Assembly: GCA_947179245.1 (NCBI GenBank)
Contig: CAMXBD010000015.1
Coordinates: 1-38,099, forward strand
Length of the DNA stretch: 38,099 nt
Direction: 5' to 3'
From: an uncultured Lachnospiraceae bacterium
Lineage (GTDB): Bacteria > Bacillota > Clostridia > Lachnospirales > Lachnospiraceae
The translations under genes were made by a program, and so were the position numbers. Each line of letters starts with the position of its first letter. Within the stretch, counting starts at the first letter, position 1. The notes under the pieces were generated by a model that was not told the DNA's origin, did no database searches, and worked only from the letters and a program-made list of their open reading frames with translations. Below are positions 9,045 through 18,510 of this stretch, piece by piece.

Positions 9045-9410
9045 TTACATGTTATAGTTACGCTTCGCCTGTTCATATAACATCTGCGCCAGAGAATTTG
9101 CTCCCTCAGAGGACGTCTGCTCAGAAATCTTCTGGAAAAATGAATCCTTAAAGCAGTCCACCATATTAGAAGCATAACCTTCCTGATCGTTTTCGTCGCT
9201 GAATATCTTGGCTGTCTTCTCCATCTCTTTATAAACCTGCTCCCAGAGATAGGCTTCAAACTGCTTGCAGGCATCAAAAAGCGCATCATCCTCAGTCTCT
9301 TTCGTCGCGGCATTCTCCAAACTCTTCTGCAAGTTCTCTGATGCTATTCTGTTAGCATCTGTCATATAATCCGTATACTGTCCTAATCCTGTTAAATCCA
9401 TACTGTCCAT
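9045..9410 (-). CDS. Rod-binding protein, FlgJ N-terminal domain type
   Basis: A 121-residue protein matching the rod-binding domain of FlgJ: acidic helical core with ALFDACKQFEAYLWEQVYKE, then MVDCFKDSFFQKISEQ and a C-terminal SLAQMLYEQ. It lacks the muramidase domain of proteobacterial FlgJ, as is usual in Firmicutes. The role is capping or scaffolding rod assembly at the cell wall. It follows the flgG-like gene by 10 bases and is the last gene of the flagellar run before a terminator. Two ATGs (9410 and 9401) are possible; the second is better spaced from AAGGA. Some flagellated Clostridia need a separate peptidoglycan hydrolase for rod passage; none is encoded next to it. Confidence 0.85.
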   Translation of the reverse strand: MDSMDLTGLGQYTDYMTDANRIASENLQKSLENAATKETEDDALFDACKQFEAYLWEQVYKEMEKTAKIFSDENDQEGYASNMVDCFKDSFFQKISEQTSSEGANSLAQMLYEQAKRNYNM

Positions 9411-9420
9411 TCCTTCCTGC

Positions 9421-10239
9421 CTAGCGCTTCAGATTATTAGCTGTCTCCATCATAGAATCGGAGGTCGTAATCGCTTTGGAATTCATCTCATATGCACGCT
9501 GTGCTACGATTAAGTTAACCATCTCGTTAGCAACCTGTACGTTAGAACCTTCCAGATATCCCTGTACGATTCTGCTCTTGCGCACATCGTCATTTGTCTC
9601 CTCATTGATCGGTCTGCCGCTGGCATCTGTCTCTGCAAACAGCGTATCTCCTACTCTGTTCAGACCACCGGGATTATTAAACTGGAATAAAGCAATCTTC
9701 ATTCCGATTGGCTGCGGATTATTATTATCATCCGGATAGCAGATCTCACCGTCTTCATTAATGGTAAGCCTGTTGGCAATATAAGTACGGTCTAAATTAA
9801 CTTCCCTTCCAGTAGTCATAAGAACCGGAAGTCCATCTGCGTTCGTCAGCGTTATTCTGTTATTACCTGTTAACGCCCATGTAAAATCACCGTTTCTCGT
9901 ATAGTATGTATTGCCATCTTCACCCCGGATAGCAAAGAATCCGTCACCTTCGATTGCAAATGCAGTGTCGCTCTGGGAATCTAACAGACTGCCCTGTGAA
10001 AAAATGGAATTGATGGACGAAATGCGAACACCCAATCCTACCTGTGAACTGGTGGGTTTCGGATTACCATTCGCCGTTGTAGTTACCGACTGCAGATTCT
10101 GGTACAGAAGCGATTTAAACTGTGCTACCTGCGCTTTATATCCCGCCGAGTTAACGTTTGCCAAGTTATTGGCAATCGTATCTACATTTGCCTGCTGTGC
10201 ATTCATACCGGTCGCTGCCGACCATAAACTCCTAACCAT
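9421..10239 (-). CDS. flgG: Flagellar rod/hook protein, FlgG family (FlhP-like)
   Basis: A 272-residue axial protein. The N-terminus has the flagellar rod signature (LWSAATGMNAQQANVDTIANN) and the C-terminus the matching coiled segment (EMVNLIVAQRAYEMNSKAI), which pair in the assembled rod; the middle holds the FlgG-type globular part with GDGFFAIRGEDG. It is secreted by the flagellar type III system. In Bacillus the equivalent gene flhP follows flhO and mbl exactly as here. Strong GGAGG ribosome site; 19 bases after the preceding rod gene. Distal-rod FlgG is the likely assignment, with FlhP-type as the alternative name. Confidence 0.92.
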   Translation of the reverse strand: MVRSLWSAATGMNAQQANVDTIANNLANVNSAGYKAQVAQFKSLLYQNLQSVTTTANGNPKPTSSQVGLGVRISSINSIFSQGSLLDSQSDTAFAIEGDGFFAIRGEDGNTYYTRNGDFTWALTGNNRITLTNADGLPVLMTTGREVNLDRTYIANRLTINEDGEICYPDDNNNPQPIGMKIALFQFNNPGGLNRVGDTLFAETDASGRPINEETNDDVRKSRIVQGYLEGSNVQVANEMVNLIVAQRAYEMNSKAITTSDSMMETANNLKR

Positions 10240-10258
10240 ACTTTACGCCTCCTATAGC

Positions 10259-11116
10259 TTACCTAACTTTACCCAACTGGTTTACTGCGATGTCAAGTGA
10301 TTCATCATATGTGGTGATCACCTTTTGGTTACTATCATACTGTCTCTGGATGGCAATCATATTAACCATCTCTGTCACAACTGACATATTAGCCATTTCC
10401 AACACTCCGGCGCGGATATCCGATTCTGCTTCAATCTCCGTTGCACCTTCTATCGGTTGGAAAAAATTCTCACCGAAACGTTCCAGATAATCATAATCTT
10501 CAAAATCTGTCAGTCCAACCGTCGCCACTGTCTCGCCGTCCTGTGTAATATTACCTTCCCGGTCAATGCTCACAGGCAACACCGTATTCAATCTGATCCG
10601 GCGTCCGGTATCATCTAAGACGAAATCTCCGTCCTGAGTCACCAAATATCCTTGACGATCCATGGTGAAATTACCGTCTCTCGTATATTTAGTGGAAGTT
10701 TCTCCCGCCTTATTAGTATATTCTACCGCAAAAAATCCATTACCGGAAATCGCCAGATCAAGCGGGTTCTCCGTCACTTTCATTGGACCTTCCGAATAAT
10801 CCACATAATTCTCACCAGTCTTGACACCAAGATTCATGCCAACTCTTGTGACTCTGTTCTCCAGATAATCCTCGTTCGCCTCATTATTCAATTCATATTC
10901 GTCAACAGCCTTCGGTGTGCTGATCAATCTCGGAATATTGCCTGCCTCAGATAAATCCTTAATCTTATAAGCAAGCACACTGTCAAACGCCTGACTCGTA
11001 GCTCCCTCTTTCTTGAAACCATTGGTGTCTGCATTCGCCAGATTGTTGGTCATGACATCCATTCTGTGCTGTTCATTAATCATTCCCGTGTACGCTGTAT
11101 ACAGTCCTTTAAGCAT
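10259..11116 (-). CDS. flgF: Flagellar rod protein, FlgF/FlgG family (FlhO-like)
   Basis: A 285-residue rod protein with the N-terminal signature (YTAYTGMINEQHRMDVMTNN) and C-terminal helix (EMVNMIAIQRQYDSNQKVI). The central region carries the ISGNGFFAVEY segment typical of the family. Its position 15 bases after mbl and directly before the flgG-like gene is the Bacillus mbl-flhO-flhP order, so this is the FlhO/FlgF-like proximal rod partner. Ribosome site AGAGGCAG. The two paralogues differ in the middle domain, so both are expected to be functional parts of one rod. Confidence 0.9.
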   Translation of the reverse strand: MLKGLYTAYTGMINEQHRMDVMTNNLANADTNGFKKEGATSQAFDSVLAYKIKDLSEAGNIPRLISTPKAVDEYELNNEANEDYLENRVTRVGMNLGVKTGENYVDYSEGPMKVTENPLDLAISGNGFFAVEYTNKAGETSTKYTRDGNFTMDRQGYLVTQDGDFVLDDTGRRIRLNTVLPVSIDREGNITQDGETVATVGLTDFEDYDYLERFGENFFQPIEGATEIEAESDIRAGVLEMANMSVVTEMVNMIAIQRQYDSNQKVITTYDESLDIAVNQLGKVR

Positions 11117-11131
11117 ATTCGTCTGCCTCTC

Positions 11132-12124
11132 TTAATCCTCGCGGTATCCCGCTAAAAATTCTACATATTTACCGGTGCCGACAGCCACTGCCGTCATCGG
11201 ATCTTCCGCTGTCATTGTATTGATTCCTGTCTTGGCTGCAATCAAATCTTCCAACCCCCGCAGCAAGCTTCCTCCGCCGGTGAGTACGATACCTCTGTCT
11301 GCAATATCAGCAGCCAGCTCCGGAGGAGTTTTCTCCAGAACGCTGTGAATCGTCTCAACAATCTGTACGGTTGTCTCATGGAGCGCTTCTTCTGTCTCTT
11401 CCGACGATACCTTGACAGTCCGCGGAAGACCTGTTACAAGATTACGCCCTCTGACATCCATGTAGTCCACTTCCAGTCTCTTAAACGCAGAACCAATCTT
11501 GATTTTCAAATCCTCTGCCGTTCTTTCACCGATCAGCAGATTATGCTTCTTACGCATATAGCGCACGATTGCCTCGTCAAAATCATCCCCTGCAATCTTA
11601 ATGGATGCACTGACAACAGTACCACCCAGCGAGATAACAGCTATATCGGAAGTTCCGCCACCGATATCTACAATCATATTACCGCATGGCTTAGAAATGT
11701 CTATCCCTGCACCAATCGCAGCCGCAATGGGCTCCTCAATAATCGATACTTCTCTGGCCCCTGCCTGATATGTCGCATCCTCGACTGCTTTCTTTTCCAC
11801 TTCCGTAACACCGCTGGGCACGCATACTGCTATACGGGGTTTGCGGAATGTCTTCTTACCCAGAGCTTTCTGGATAAAATACTTCATCATCTTCTCAGTG
11901 ACCTGATAGTCAGAGATAACGCCTTGGCGAAGCGGTCTGACAGCAACGATATTGCCCGGTGTTCTTCCGAGCATCAGTCTGGCGTCCTCACCGATTGCCT
12001 TAATCTTATTCGTATCTCTATCAAAAGCTACAACAGAGGGTTCCTTCAATACAACTCCCTTGCCTCTGATGTAGACCAATATGCTGGCTGTTCCCAAATC
12101 TATTCCGATATCTGTGTACTGCAT
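11132..12124 (-). CDS. mbl: Actin-like rod-shape protein Mbl (MreB family)
   Basis: A 330-residue MreB-family ATPase that forms membrane-bound filaments guiding lateral cell-wall synthesis. The ATP-binding motifs are present: phosphate 1 GIDLGTASILVY (7-18), phosphate 2 MIVDIGGGTSDIAVIS, and the adenosine motif GIVLTGGGSLLRGLEDL. The stretch YIRGKGVVLKEPSVVAF resembles Mbl more than MreB, and linkage to flhO/flhP supports mbl. A TTGAAA-16-TATAAT promoter lies about 150 bases upstream. Co-transcription with rod genes couples cell-shape and flagellar rod production. MreB rather than Mbl is the alternative. Confidence 0.93.
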   Translation of the reverse strand: MQYTDIGIDLGTASILVYIRGKGVVLKEPSVVAFDRDTNKIKAIGEDARLMLGRTPGNIVAVRPLRQGVISDYQVTEKMMKYFIQKALGKKTFRKPRIAVCVPSGVTEVEKKAVEDATYQAGAREVSIIEEPIAAAIGAGIDISKPCGNMIVDIGGGTSDIAVISLGGTVVSASIKIAGDDFDEAIVRYMRKKHNLLIGERTAEDLKIKIGSAFKRLEVDYMDVRGRNLVTGLPRTVKVSSEETEEALHETTVQIVETIHSVLEKTPPELAADIADRGIVLTGGGSLLRGLEDLIAAKTGINTMTAEDPMTAVAVGTGKYVEFLAGYRED

Positions 12125-12272
12125 TTGTCTTTGATCCCCTTTCCCATGGTCTCTCTATAATAATTTCCAATTGCCGTCAAACTAAACATCAATACGGTTT
12201 TGCGCCCAAAATCCTCGATTTTCCGAATATTCATCCATGCCTTTCAGAAAAAATGCGCAATACGCTGGATAT

Positions 12273-12300
12273 ATTATAACCTAAAGAAATGGTTTTTCAA
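12273..12300 (-). promoter_or_regulatory. Sigma-A promoter of the mbl-rod operon
   Basis: Minus-strand TTGAAA (12295-12300), 16-base spacer, TATAAT (12273-12278). It gives a leader of roughly 140 bases before mbl. The leader (12125-12270) shows no gene and no clear riboswitch fold. Confidence 0.75.
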
Positions 12301-12330
12301 AGGCTTTTATTGATTTTTTTGAAAAAAATG

Positions 12331-12373
12331 AAAAACACCAAAAGCAGAACGGTTCCTTCCGTCCTGTTTTTGG
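12331..12373 (-). terminator. Terminator after the unknown coiled-coil gene
   Basis: Arms 12338-12352 and 12359-12373 form a 15-bp stem with one mismatch and one G-U pair, loop 6 bases; the minus strand continues TGTTTTT. It separates the 12.5-kb gene from the mbl promoter. Confidence 0.8.
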
Positions 12374-12394
12374 CATCCGTGCCGTACTTTAGTT

Positions 12395-12421
12395 TTATCG
12401 GATAATTTTCTATTTTTCTTA
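12395..12421 (-). promoter_or_regulatory. Possible sigma-28-like promoter
   Basis: On the minus strand TAAG (12418-12421), 15 bases, TCCGATAA (12395-12402), close to the sigma-D/sigma-28 consensus TAAA-N15-GCCGATAT. It points toward mbl and the rod genes but a terminator stem (12331-12373) follows within about 30 bases. The remainder of 12374-12508 shows nothing else recognisable. Confidence 0.35.
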
Positions 12422-12508
12422 ACCCCTATCCGCAGGAAAAATTTACCCGCACAATAAAAGTTGCTTTCTACTCTGCAAAAATATCCCCGGCACAGAAACG
12501 TTCTTACT

Positions 12509-13138
12509 TCAGATCCGCAAGTCTATCGGTGAATATAAATTGTCCCGTAACCGTTCCGTGTTGATCGCGCTTTCCACGCCGCCTGTCATTTCAGCTTCCT
12601 CAGAAACTTCTTTATGAATTGTATTCTGTACTTCCTCCTGTATTGTGTCCTGCAATTCTTCCTCTACTGTAAGTTCTTCTTCAATCGTATCTTGCAGTTC
12701 TTCCTGAATTTCAGCGACTTCATCCATCACTTCATCCAATACGCCTTCGTTTTCCTCAACTCCCGTAGCTTCTTCCACGATGTCTTCCAGTCTTTCCTCG
12801 GCTGTCTTAGGCGCCATCTTCTCCGCGGCCTTGGCAATCTTCTCGCCCATTTCCCGTGATTCATCCATAATATGCATCATCTGCTCATTGTTATAAGCCG
12901 CCTTTGCCGCAGCAATCTGATCCTCATATGAATGAAACATATCGAGCTTCTTAGCTATTTCTTCGGCAGTTTCACATTTTATATTTTTCAGATTATCCTT
13001 CTGTTTCTCATAAAAAGCAATCTGACTGTCACGCTCCTCCTGCCGCTGCGCTTTCTGCTGTGTACTCTTTAATCCGCGGCCGCCTGTCAGCATACCGCCC
13101 AAGACGGAATTATTAAGTCTCTGTATATTAATATTCAT
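12509..13138 (-). CDS. Unknown acidic coiled-coil protein near flagellar genes
   Basis: A 209-residue protein of unknown function starting MNINIQRLNNSVLGGMLTGG. The ATG at 13138 has a GGGGAAG ribosome site; the longer frame to 13213 does not. Residues 20-120 are helical and charged, with a conserved-looking KKLDMFHSYEDQIAAAKAAY segment. The C-terminal third is very acidic with imperfect heptad-like repeats (EELQDTI, EEELQDTI, EEVQNTI) expected to form a coiled coil, followed by a short ordered end (YSPIDLRI). No signal peptide, membrane segment or enzyme motif. A GCCGATAT element upstream (13179-13186) resembles a sigma-28 -10 box, hinting at the motility regulon. It ends before its own terminator. 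Confidence 0.8.
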   Translation of the reverse strand: MNINIQRLNNSVLGGMLTGGRGLKSTQQKAQRQEERDSQIAFYEKQKDNLKNIKCETAEEIAKKLDMFHSYEDQIAAAKAAYNNEQMMHIMDESREMGEKIAKAAEKMAPKTAEERLEDIVEEATGVEENEGVLDEVMDEVAEIQEELQDTIEEELTVEEELQDTIQEEVQNTIHKEVSEEAEMTGGVESAINTERLRDNLYSPIDLRI

Positions 13139-13178
13139 AAATTTCTTCCCCGCTAATACTTGTTTTACTACATTTAAT

Positions 13179-13186
13179 ATATCGGC
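13179..13186 (-). promoter_or_regulatory. GCCGATAT element, sigma-28-like -10 box
   Basis: Exact match to the sigma-28 (sigma-D) -10 consensus on the minus strand, 40 bases before the start at 13138. A TAAA box at the expected 15-base distance is not evident, so the call is weak. A GGCA tetranucleotide run (13184-13195) lies directly next to it. Confidence 0.35.
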
Positions 13187-13275
13187 AGGCAGGCAGTGAA
13201 CATCCAGATACATATAGATTATTTCACAACCGATTCCGGCTGTTTCATGACATTTCTCTACTTATCCGCTCAATA

Positions 13276-16152
13276 TCATTTCTTCTTGCGAAGATTTTCT
13301 TCATATTTCTCCAGCATTTTCTTCACATAAATTCCTGTATAGGAAGCAGGATTCTTGGCAATCTGTTCCGGTGTCCCCTGTGCGATAACAGTTCCGCCGC
13401 CATCTCCGCCTTCCGGTCCCATATCAATAATATAGTCAGCAGTCTTAATTACATCCAGATTATGCTCAATCACCACCACCGTATTGCCGCCCTCTGCCAG
13501 TTTATGGAGAATATCAACCAGCTTATGCACATCTGCAAAATGAAGACCGGTAGTGGGCTCATCCAAAATATAGATCGTCTTCCCCGTACTGCGTTTACTC
13601 AATTCCGTAGCCAGCTTAATACGCTGTGCCTCTCCGCCAGACAATGTCGTTGACGGTTGTCCGAGTTTGACATAAGACAATCCCACATCATACAAGGTTT
13701 CTATCTTGCGGCGGATAGATGGAAGATTCTCAAAGAACGGTACTGCCTCTTCCACCGTCATATCCAAAACATCAAATATATTCTTTCCTTTATATTTTAC
13801 CTCCAATGTCTCCCTGTTGTAACGTTTTCCTCCACACACTTCACAGGGCACATAGACATCAGGCAGAAAGTGCATTTCTATCTTAATAATACCGTCGCCG
13901 CCGCATGCCTCGCAGCGTCCGCCTTTGACATTAAAACTGAAACGTCCTTTCTTATATCCTCTTGCTTTAGCATCCTGCGTCGAGGCGAACAAATCTCTGA
14001 TCTGATCGAACACTCCCGTATAAGTGGCCGGATTTGATCTGGGAGTCCTGCCGATGGGCGACTGATCGATGTCGATTACTTTGTCCAGCTGATTGATTCC
14101 ATCAATCTTTGTATGTTTTCCCGGAATACAGCGCGCGCGGTTCAGATCCCGCGCCAGATGTTTATAGAGGATTTCATTGACCAGTGAACTCTTACCGGAA
14201 CCGGACACTCCTGTCACACAAGTCATAATCCCCAACGGAATCTTCACATCTATTTTTTTCAGATTGTTCTCTTCTGCGCCCTTAACAGTCAAGTAACCCG
14301 CCGGTTTCCTTCTCTGTGCCGGAACCGGAATCTGGAGCTTACCGCTCAGGTATTGTCCCGTAATGGATTCTTCCACCTGCATAATCTCCTGCGCCGTGCC
14401 CAGTGCCACTACTTCTCCTCCGTGGGAACCCGCACCGGGACCGATATCCACAACATAATCCGCCGCCAGCATTGTATCTTCATCATGTTCCACCACGACC
14501 AGCGTGTTACCCAGATCTTTCAAGTTCTTAAGCGCTGCAATAAGCTTGTCGTTATCTCTCTGATGCAGTCCGATGCTCGGCTCGTCCAGAATATAGCAGA
14601 CACCTACCAGTCCGGACCCAATCTGGGTCGCCAGACGGATACGCTGTGCCTCTCCGCCGGACAAACTTCCTGTAGCTCTGGAAAGAGACAGATATTCCAG
14701 ACCAACCTCCATCAAAAATCCGACGCGCGCATGAATCTCCTTCAAAATCCGTTTCCCAATCAATTCCTGCTGCCGTGTCAGTTTCATTTCCCCGATAAAG
14801 GCATGCAGGTTCTTTATCGACATAGATGTAATCTCATAAATATTCTTATCGCAGATTGTTACAGCAAGCGATTCCTTCTTCAAGCGCATTCCTTTACATT
14901 CTTTACAAGGGGTAATCCGCATAAAACTTTCATATTCCTGCTTAATCAGGTCAGAAGCAGTCTCCCGATATTTCCGCTCCATGTTTTTGATCAAGCCCTC
15001 AAACGCAATCGGGTAAACCCCCTTGCCGCGCTGTCCTTCATAATGCACTTCCACTTTTCTGCCGTCAGTACCATGGCAGATAACATCCTTTGCCTTTTGT
15101 GGAAGCTGTTCGTAGGGTGTATCCATGCTGAATTTATATTCTTTGGCAAGCGCCTGAAGGATTGCATTCGTAAAGCTGCCCTCATCCCCACTGGACTGCC
15201 AGCCCATAGAACAGATTGCGCCTTCATGCAGGCTGAGACTCTTGTCCGGAATCATTAAATCTATATCAAATTCCATTTTGTAACCAAGTCCGAAGCATTC
15301 CGGACAGGCCCCAAAAGGATTATTAAAGGAAAAACTTCTCGGTTCGATTTCTCCAATGCTGATTCCGCAATCCGGACAGGCAAAATTCTGGCTGAAGTTA
15401 ATAGAGTCACCGTCTATTACATCCAGTATCATTAGTCCTTCCGCTAAGGCGAAAACATTCTCAATAGAATCCGTCAAACGTCTCTCGATTCCCCCTTTAA
15501 CTACCAGACGATCTACAATAATTTCTATATTGTGCTTGATATTTTTCTCCATGGGGATCTCTTCGGAGAGATCATACAAGTTACCATCCACACGCACACG
15601 CACATATCCGCTCTTCTTAGCGCGTTCAAACACCTTGGCATGCTCGCCCTTCCTGCCGCGCACCACCGGCGCAAGAAGCTGTATCTTAGTCCCTTCGGGC
15701 ATGGTTAATATCTGATCAACAATCTGGTCTACCGTCTGCCGCTTTATCTCCCTACCACATTTCGGACAATGTGGTATACCAATCCTTGCATACAACAATC
15801 TGAAGTAATCATATATCTCTGTCACCGTACCTACCGTGGATCGGGGATTTCTATTTGTCGATTTCTGATCGATAGAGATCGCGGGAGACAGTCCTTCTAT
15901 CCTTTCCACATTGGGCTTCTCCATCTGCCCCAGAAACTGCCTTGCATATGACGACAGCGACTCCATGTATCTTCTCTGTCCCTCGGCATAGATTGTATCA
16001 AAAGCAAGCGAGGACTTGCCCGAACCGGACAATCCTGTAAGAACCACAAATTCATTTCTCGGAATATCTACGTTTATATTTTTCAAATTATGTTCATTGG
16101 CTCCGCGGATCTTGATGTATTCCCGCGGACGCATCTTTATCGTGTCTGACAT
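13276..16152 (-). CDS. uvrA: Excinuclease ABC subunit A
   Basis: A 958-residue UvrA, the damage-recognition ATPase of nucleotide excision repair. Both ABC modules are complete: Walker [10 protein letters not shown] near residue 40 and GVSGSGKSS near 645, signatures [15 protein letters not shown] and [15 protein letters not shown], and Walker [11 protein letters not shown] and [10 protein letters not shown]. The zinc module CPDC-x20-CPEC lies near 260-290 and a second, CEAC-x20-CEVC, near 740. A GGAGGAAG ribosome site fixes the start. It follows uvrB by 84 bases and shares its SOS-controlled promoter by position; no separate promoter was clear in the gap. Confidence 0.98.
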   Translation of the reverse strand: MSDTIKMRPREYIKIRGANEHNLKNINVDIPRNEFVVLTGLSGSGKSSLAFDTIYAEGQRRYMESLSSYARQFLGQMEKPNVERIEGLSPAISIDQKSTNRNPRSTVGTVTEIYDYFRLLYARIGIPHCPKCGREIKRQTVDQIVDQILTMPEGTKIQLLAPVVRGRKGEHAKVFERAKKSGYVRVRVDGNLYDLSEEIPMEKNIKHNIEIIVDRLVVKGGIERRLTDSIENVFALAEGLMILDVIDGDSINFSQNFACPDCGISIGEIEPRSFSFNNPFGACPECFGLGYKMEFDIDLMIPDKSLSLHEGAICSMGWQSSGDEGSFTNAILQALAKEYKFSMDTPYEQLPQKAKDVICHGTDGRKVEVHYEGQRGKGVYPIAFEGLIKNMERKYRETASDLIKQEYESFMRITPCKECKGMRLKKESLAVTICDKNIYEITSMSIKNLHAFIGEMKLTRQQELIGKRILKEIHARVGFLMEVGLEYLSLSRATGSLSGGEAQRIRLATQIGSGLVGVCYILDEPSIGLHQRDNDKLIAALKNLKDLGNTLVVVEHDEDTMLAADYVVDIGPGAGSHGGEVVALGTAQEIMQVEESITGQYLSGKLQIPVPAQRRKPAGYLTVKGAEENNLKKIDVKIPLGIMTCVTGVSGSGKSSLVNEILYKHLARDLNRARCIPGKHTKIDGINQLDKVIDIDQSPIGRTPRSNPATYTGVFDQIRDLFASTQDAKARGYKKGRFSFNVKGGRCEACGGDGIIKIEMHFLPDVYVPCEVCGGKRYNRETLEVKYKGKNIFDVLDMTVEEAVPFFENLPSIRRKIETLYDVGLSYVKLGQPSTTLSGGEAQRIKLATELSKRSTGKTIYILDEPTTGLHFADVHKLVDILHKLAEGGNTVVVIEHNLDVIKTADYIIDMGPEGGDGGGTVIAQGTPEQIAKNPASYTGIYVKKMLEKYEENLRKKK

Positions 16153-16236
16153 ATGCTTCCTCCATCCTAATTTATCCCATGCTTATATCAATATTTCCGC
16201 CAGCCCTGACAGCAGACATCTATTCAAAAAATCACG

Positions 16237-18222
16237 CTATTTGTCAAAATCCCGCAATTTCCCCTTCAGATCAGTCATACGGTCACGCAGCTCCGCCGCA
16301 GCCTCGAAATTTAAATCGGCTGCCGCTTTCTTCATCTGCTTCTCCACTTCTTTGATCAGTTTCTCCAGTTCCTGTCTGCTCATAGATTCAGGATCTTTCT
16401 CAAACCGCATCTTTTCTTTCTCAATAGTCTTTGAAATACTGATAAGATCGCGGACTGCCTTCTGAATCGTCTGGGGAGTAATACCGTGTTCTTCGTTGTA
16501 CCGCTGCTGTATCTCGCGCCTTCTGTTCGTCTCTGTAATCGCAGCCCGCATGGAGTCCGTCATATTATCCGCATACATAATAACATGTCCTTCCGCATTA
16601 CGTGCGGCACGGCCAATCGTCTGAATCAGCGAAGTCTCCGACCGCAGGAATCCCTCTTTATCTGCATCCAGAATCGCCACCAGCGAAATCTCCGGTATAT
16701 CCAATCCTTCTCTGAGCAGGTTTATACCCACAAGCACATCAAATACGTCCAAACGCATATCGCGGATGATCTCCGCCCTCTCCAGCGTGTCGATATCAGA
16801 GTGAAGATACTTAACACGGACATCCACTTCCTTCATATAGTCTGTCAGGTCTTCCGCCATACGTTTTGTAAGCGTTGTAACCAGCACCTTATGGTGCTTC
16901 GCCACTTCTTTATTTACCTCAGAAATCAGATCATCTATCTGTCCCTCCACCGGACGTACTTCCACTTCAGGGTCAAGTAATCCCGTAGGTCTGATGATCT
17001 GCTCTGTACGGAACAGTTCGTGTTCTGCCTCATAATCCGACGGTGTCGCGGACACAAAAAGCATCTGGTCTATATGCTGCTCAAACTCTCCAAAATTAAG
17101 CGGTCTGTTATCCAGCGCTGAAGGCAGACGGAAACCATAATCCACCAGCGTGTTTTTACGCGATCTGTCACCCGCAAACATGCCTCGTATCTGCGGTATC
17201 GTCATATGCGACTCATCTATAATAATAAGAAAATCATCAGTAAAATAATCTAATAAGGTAAACGGCGGCTCTCCTTCCGGCATTCCGTTCAAATGTCGTG
17301 AATAATTCTCTATGCCGGAACAAAAACCGGTCTCTCTCATCATTTCAATGTCAAAATTGGTTCTCTCTGAAATGCGCTGCGCCTCAAGCAGCTTGTCCTC
17401 TCCTTTAAAATACTTTACCCGCTCCTCTAATTCTTTCTCAATCTCCCGGCAGGCAATATTAATCTTTTCCTGCGGTACAACGTAATGGGATGCCGGATAG
17501 ATCATCACATGCTCCAGCGTCGCATGAACCTGTCCCGTCAAAGGGTCTGTCTGCGCAATGCGGTCTATCTCATCTCCAAAAAATTCAATGCGGATCAGAT
17601 AATCCCCGCCCTGTGCCGGATAGACTTCTACCACATCCCCGCGTACGCGGAAACAACAGCGTTCCAAATCCATGTCATTACGGTCATACTGCATCTCTAT
17701 CAATCCCCGTATCACATCATCACGGTCGCGCTGCATACCCGGACGTAAGGACATACTCATGCCCGCATATTCTTCCGGGCTTCCCAAACCGTAGATACAG
17801 GATACGCTCGCCACCACTACCACATCCTTGCGTTCCGTCAAAGACGCAGTCGCGGAAAGCCTCAGTTTGTCTATCTCATCATTGATGGAAGAATCCTTGG
17901 CAATATAAGTATCTGTAGAAGGTACATAAGCCTCCGGCTGGTAATAATCATAATATGACACAAAATACTCTACCGCATTTTCAGGGAAAAATTCCTTGAA
18001 CTCACCGTACAACTGCCCTGCCAATGTCTTGTTGTGAGCAATCACAAGAGTCGGTTTGTTAAGTGCCTGTATAATATTTGCCATCGTAAAAGTCTTACCG
18101 GAACCGGTAACGCCAAGTAGTGTCTGGAACTGATTCCCTTCTCTGAAACCTTTGACAAGGGCTTCTATCGCTTGCGGCTGATCACCGGTTGGCTGATAAT
18201 CACTGTGTAGTTTAAAGTCCAT
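16237..18222 (-). CDS. uvrB: Excinuclease ABC subunit B
   Basis: A 661-residue UvrB, the helicase-like damage verifier that loads UvrC. It has the N-terminal [17 protein letters not shown], Walker [11 protein letters not shown], the beta-hairpin region with [18 protein letters not shown], helicase motifs ([31 protein letters not shown]) and the C-terminal UVR motif ([23 protein letters not shown]) that contacts UvrC. A GTG at 18240 would add six residues; the ATG at 18222 fits the family N-terminus and has a GAGG ribosome site 11-12 bases upstream. A promoter (18316-18344) with a LexA box just upstream indicates SOS induction, as known for Bacillus uvrBA (dinA). Confidence 0.97.
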   Translation of the reverse strand: MDFKLHSDYQPTGDQPQAIEALVKGFREGNQFQTLLGVTGSGKTFTMANIIQALNKPTLVIAHNKTLAGQLYGEFKEFFPENAVEYFVSYYDYYQPEAYVPSTDTYIAKDSSINDEIDKLRLSATASLTERKDVVVVASVSCIYGLGSPEEYAGMSMSLRPGMQRDRDDVIRGLIEMQYDRNDMDLERCCFRVRGDVVEVYPAQGGDYLIRIEFFGDEIDRIAQTDPLTGQVHATLEHVMIYPASHYVVPQEKINIACREIEKELEERVKYFKGEDKLLEAQRISERTNFDIEMMRETGFCSGIENYSRHLNGMPEGEPPFTLLDYFTDDFLIIIDESHMTIPQIRGMFAGDRSRKNTLVDYGFRLPSALDNRPLNFGEFEQHIDQMLFVSATPSDYEAEHELFRTEQIIRPTGLLDPEVEVRPVEGQIDDLISEVNKEVAKHHKVLVTTLTKRMAEDLTDYMKEVDVRVKYLHSDIDTLERAEIIRDMRLDVFDVLVGINLLREGLDIPEISLVAILDADKEGFLRSETSLIQTIGRAARNAEGHVIMYADNMTDSMRAAITETNRRREIQQRYNEEHGITPQTIQKAVRDLISISKTIEKEKMRFEKDPESMSRQELEKLIKEVEKQMKKAAADLNFEAAAELRDRMTDLKGKLRDFDK

Positions 18223-18315
18223 ACGCTCAAGATACCTCACAATTTAATATGTCATTTTCAGCTCGAATGATTATAATCAAACTCTTGCGGATATAGCTTC
18301 ACCAAAGTATTTTAG

Positions 18316-18344
18316 ATTATAGCATACCGGTCTGATTTTGTACA
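18316..18344 (-). promoter_or_regulatory. Promoter of uvrBA
   Basis: Minus-strand TGTACA (18339-18344), 17-base spacer ending in TGC (extended -10), TATAAT (18316-18321). A second TATAAT lies nearer the gene (about 18272) but without a clear -35. Confidence 0.7.
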
Positions 18345-18352
18345 GTATTTTT

Positions 18353-18366
18353 AGAACATTTGTTCT
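18353..18366. promoter_or_regulatory. LexA (SOS) box upstream of uvrB
   Basis: AGAACATTTGTTCT is a 14-base site with the GAAC-N4-GTTC core of the Firmicute LexA/DinR box (CGAAC-N4-GTTCG); the outer A and T also pair. It ends 8 bases upstream of the uvrB -35 box, a typical repressor position. Confidence 0.8.
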
Positions 18367-18443
18367 TTTTCTGCCGCCTTTTGAGTTGCACATTTCTTAT
18401 CGCTACAGCTATTGCAATAACCATCAACATGTATCACGACAAA

Positions 18444-18468
18444 CATGCGGGAGATTAACTCCCGCATG
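18444..18468 (-). terminator. Strong stem-loop, possible terminator of the ftsE-GH93 operon
   Basis: A perfect 10-bp GC-rich stem (CATGCGGGAG, 18444-18453, with 18459-18468) and a 5-base loop, 42 bases after the stop at 18511. On the minus strand it is followed only by TTTGTC, so it may be a weak terminator or an RNA-stabilising stem. Confidence 0.5.
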
Positions 18469-18510
18469 CAATTCTGACAATAACAAATTTTACCGCTCTT
18501 ACTGATATTT

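Noticed and set aside
9038-9313. Arg-rich 91-residue minus-strand frame
   Set aside because: Alternative frame of the rod-binding gene, whose main frame has clear family motifs.
11345-12160. 271-residue open frame on the plus strand
   Set aside because: Antisense to mbl; no family features.
14353-15258. 301-residue open frame on the plus strand
   Set aside because: Exactly antisense to uvrA, low-complexity composition and no ribosome site; a shadow of the real gene.
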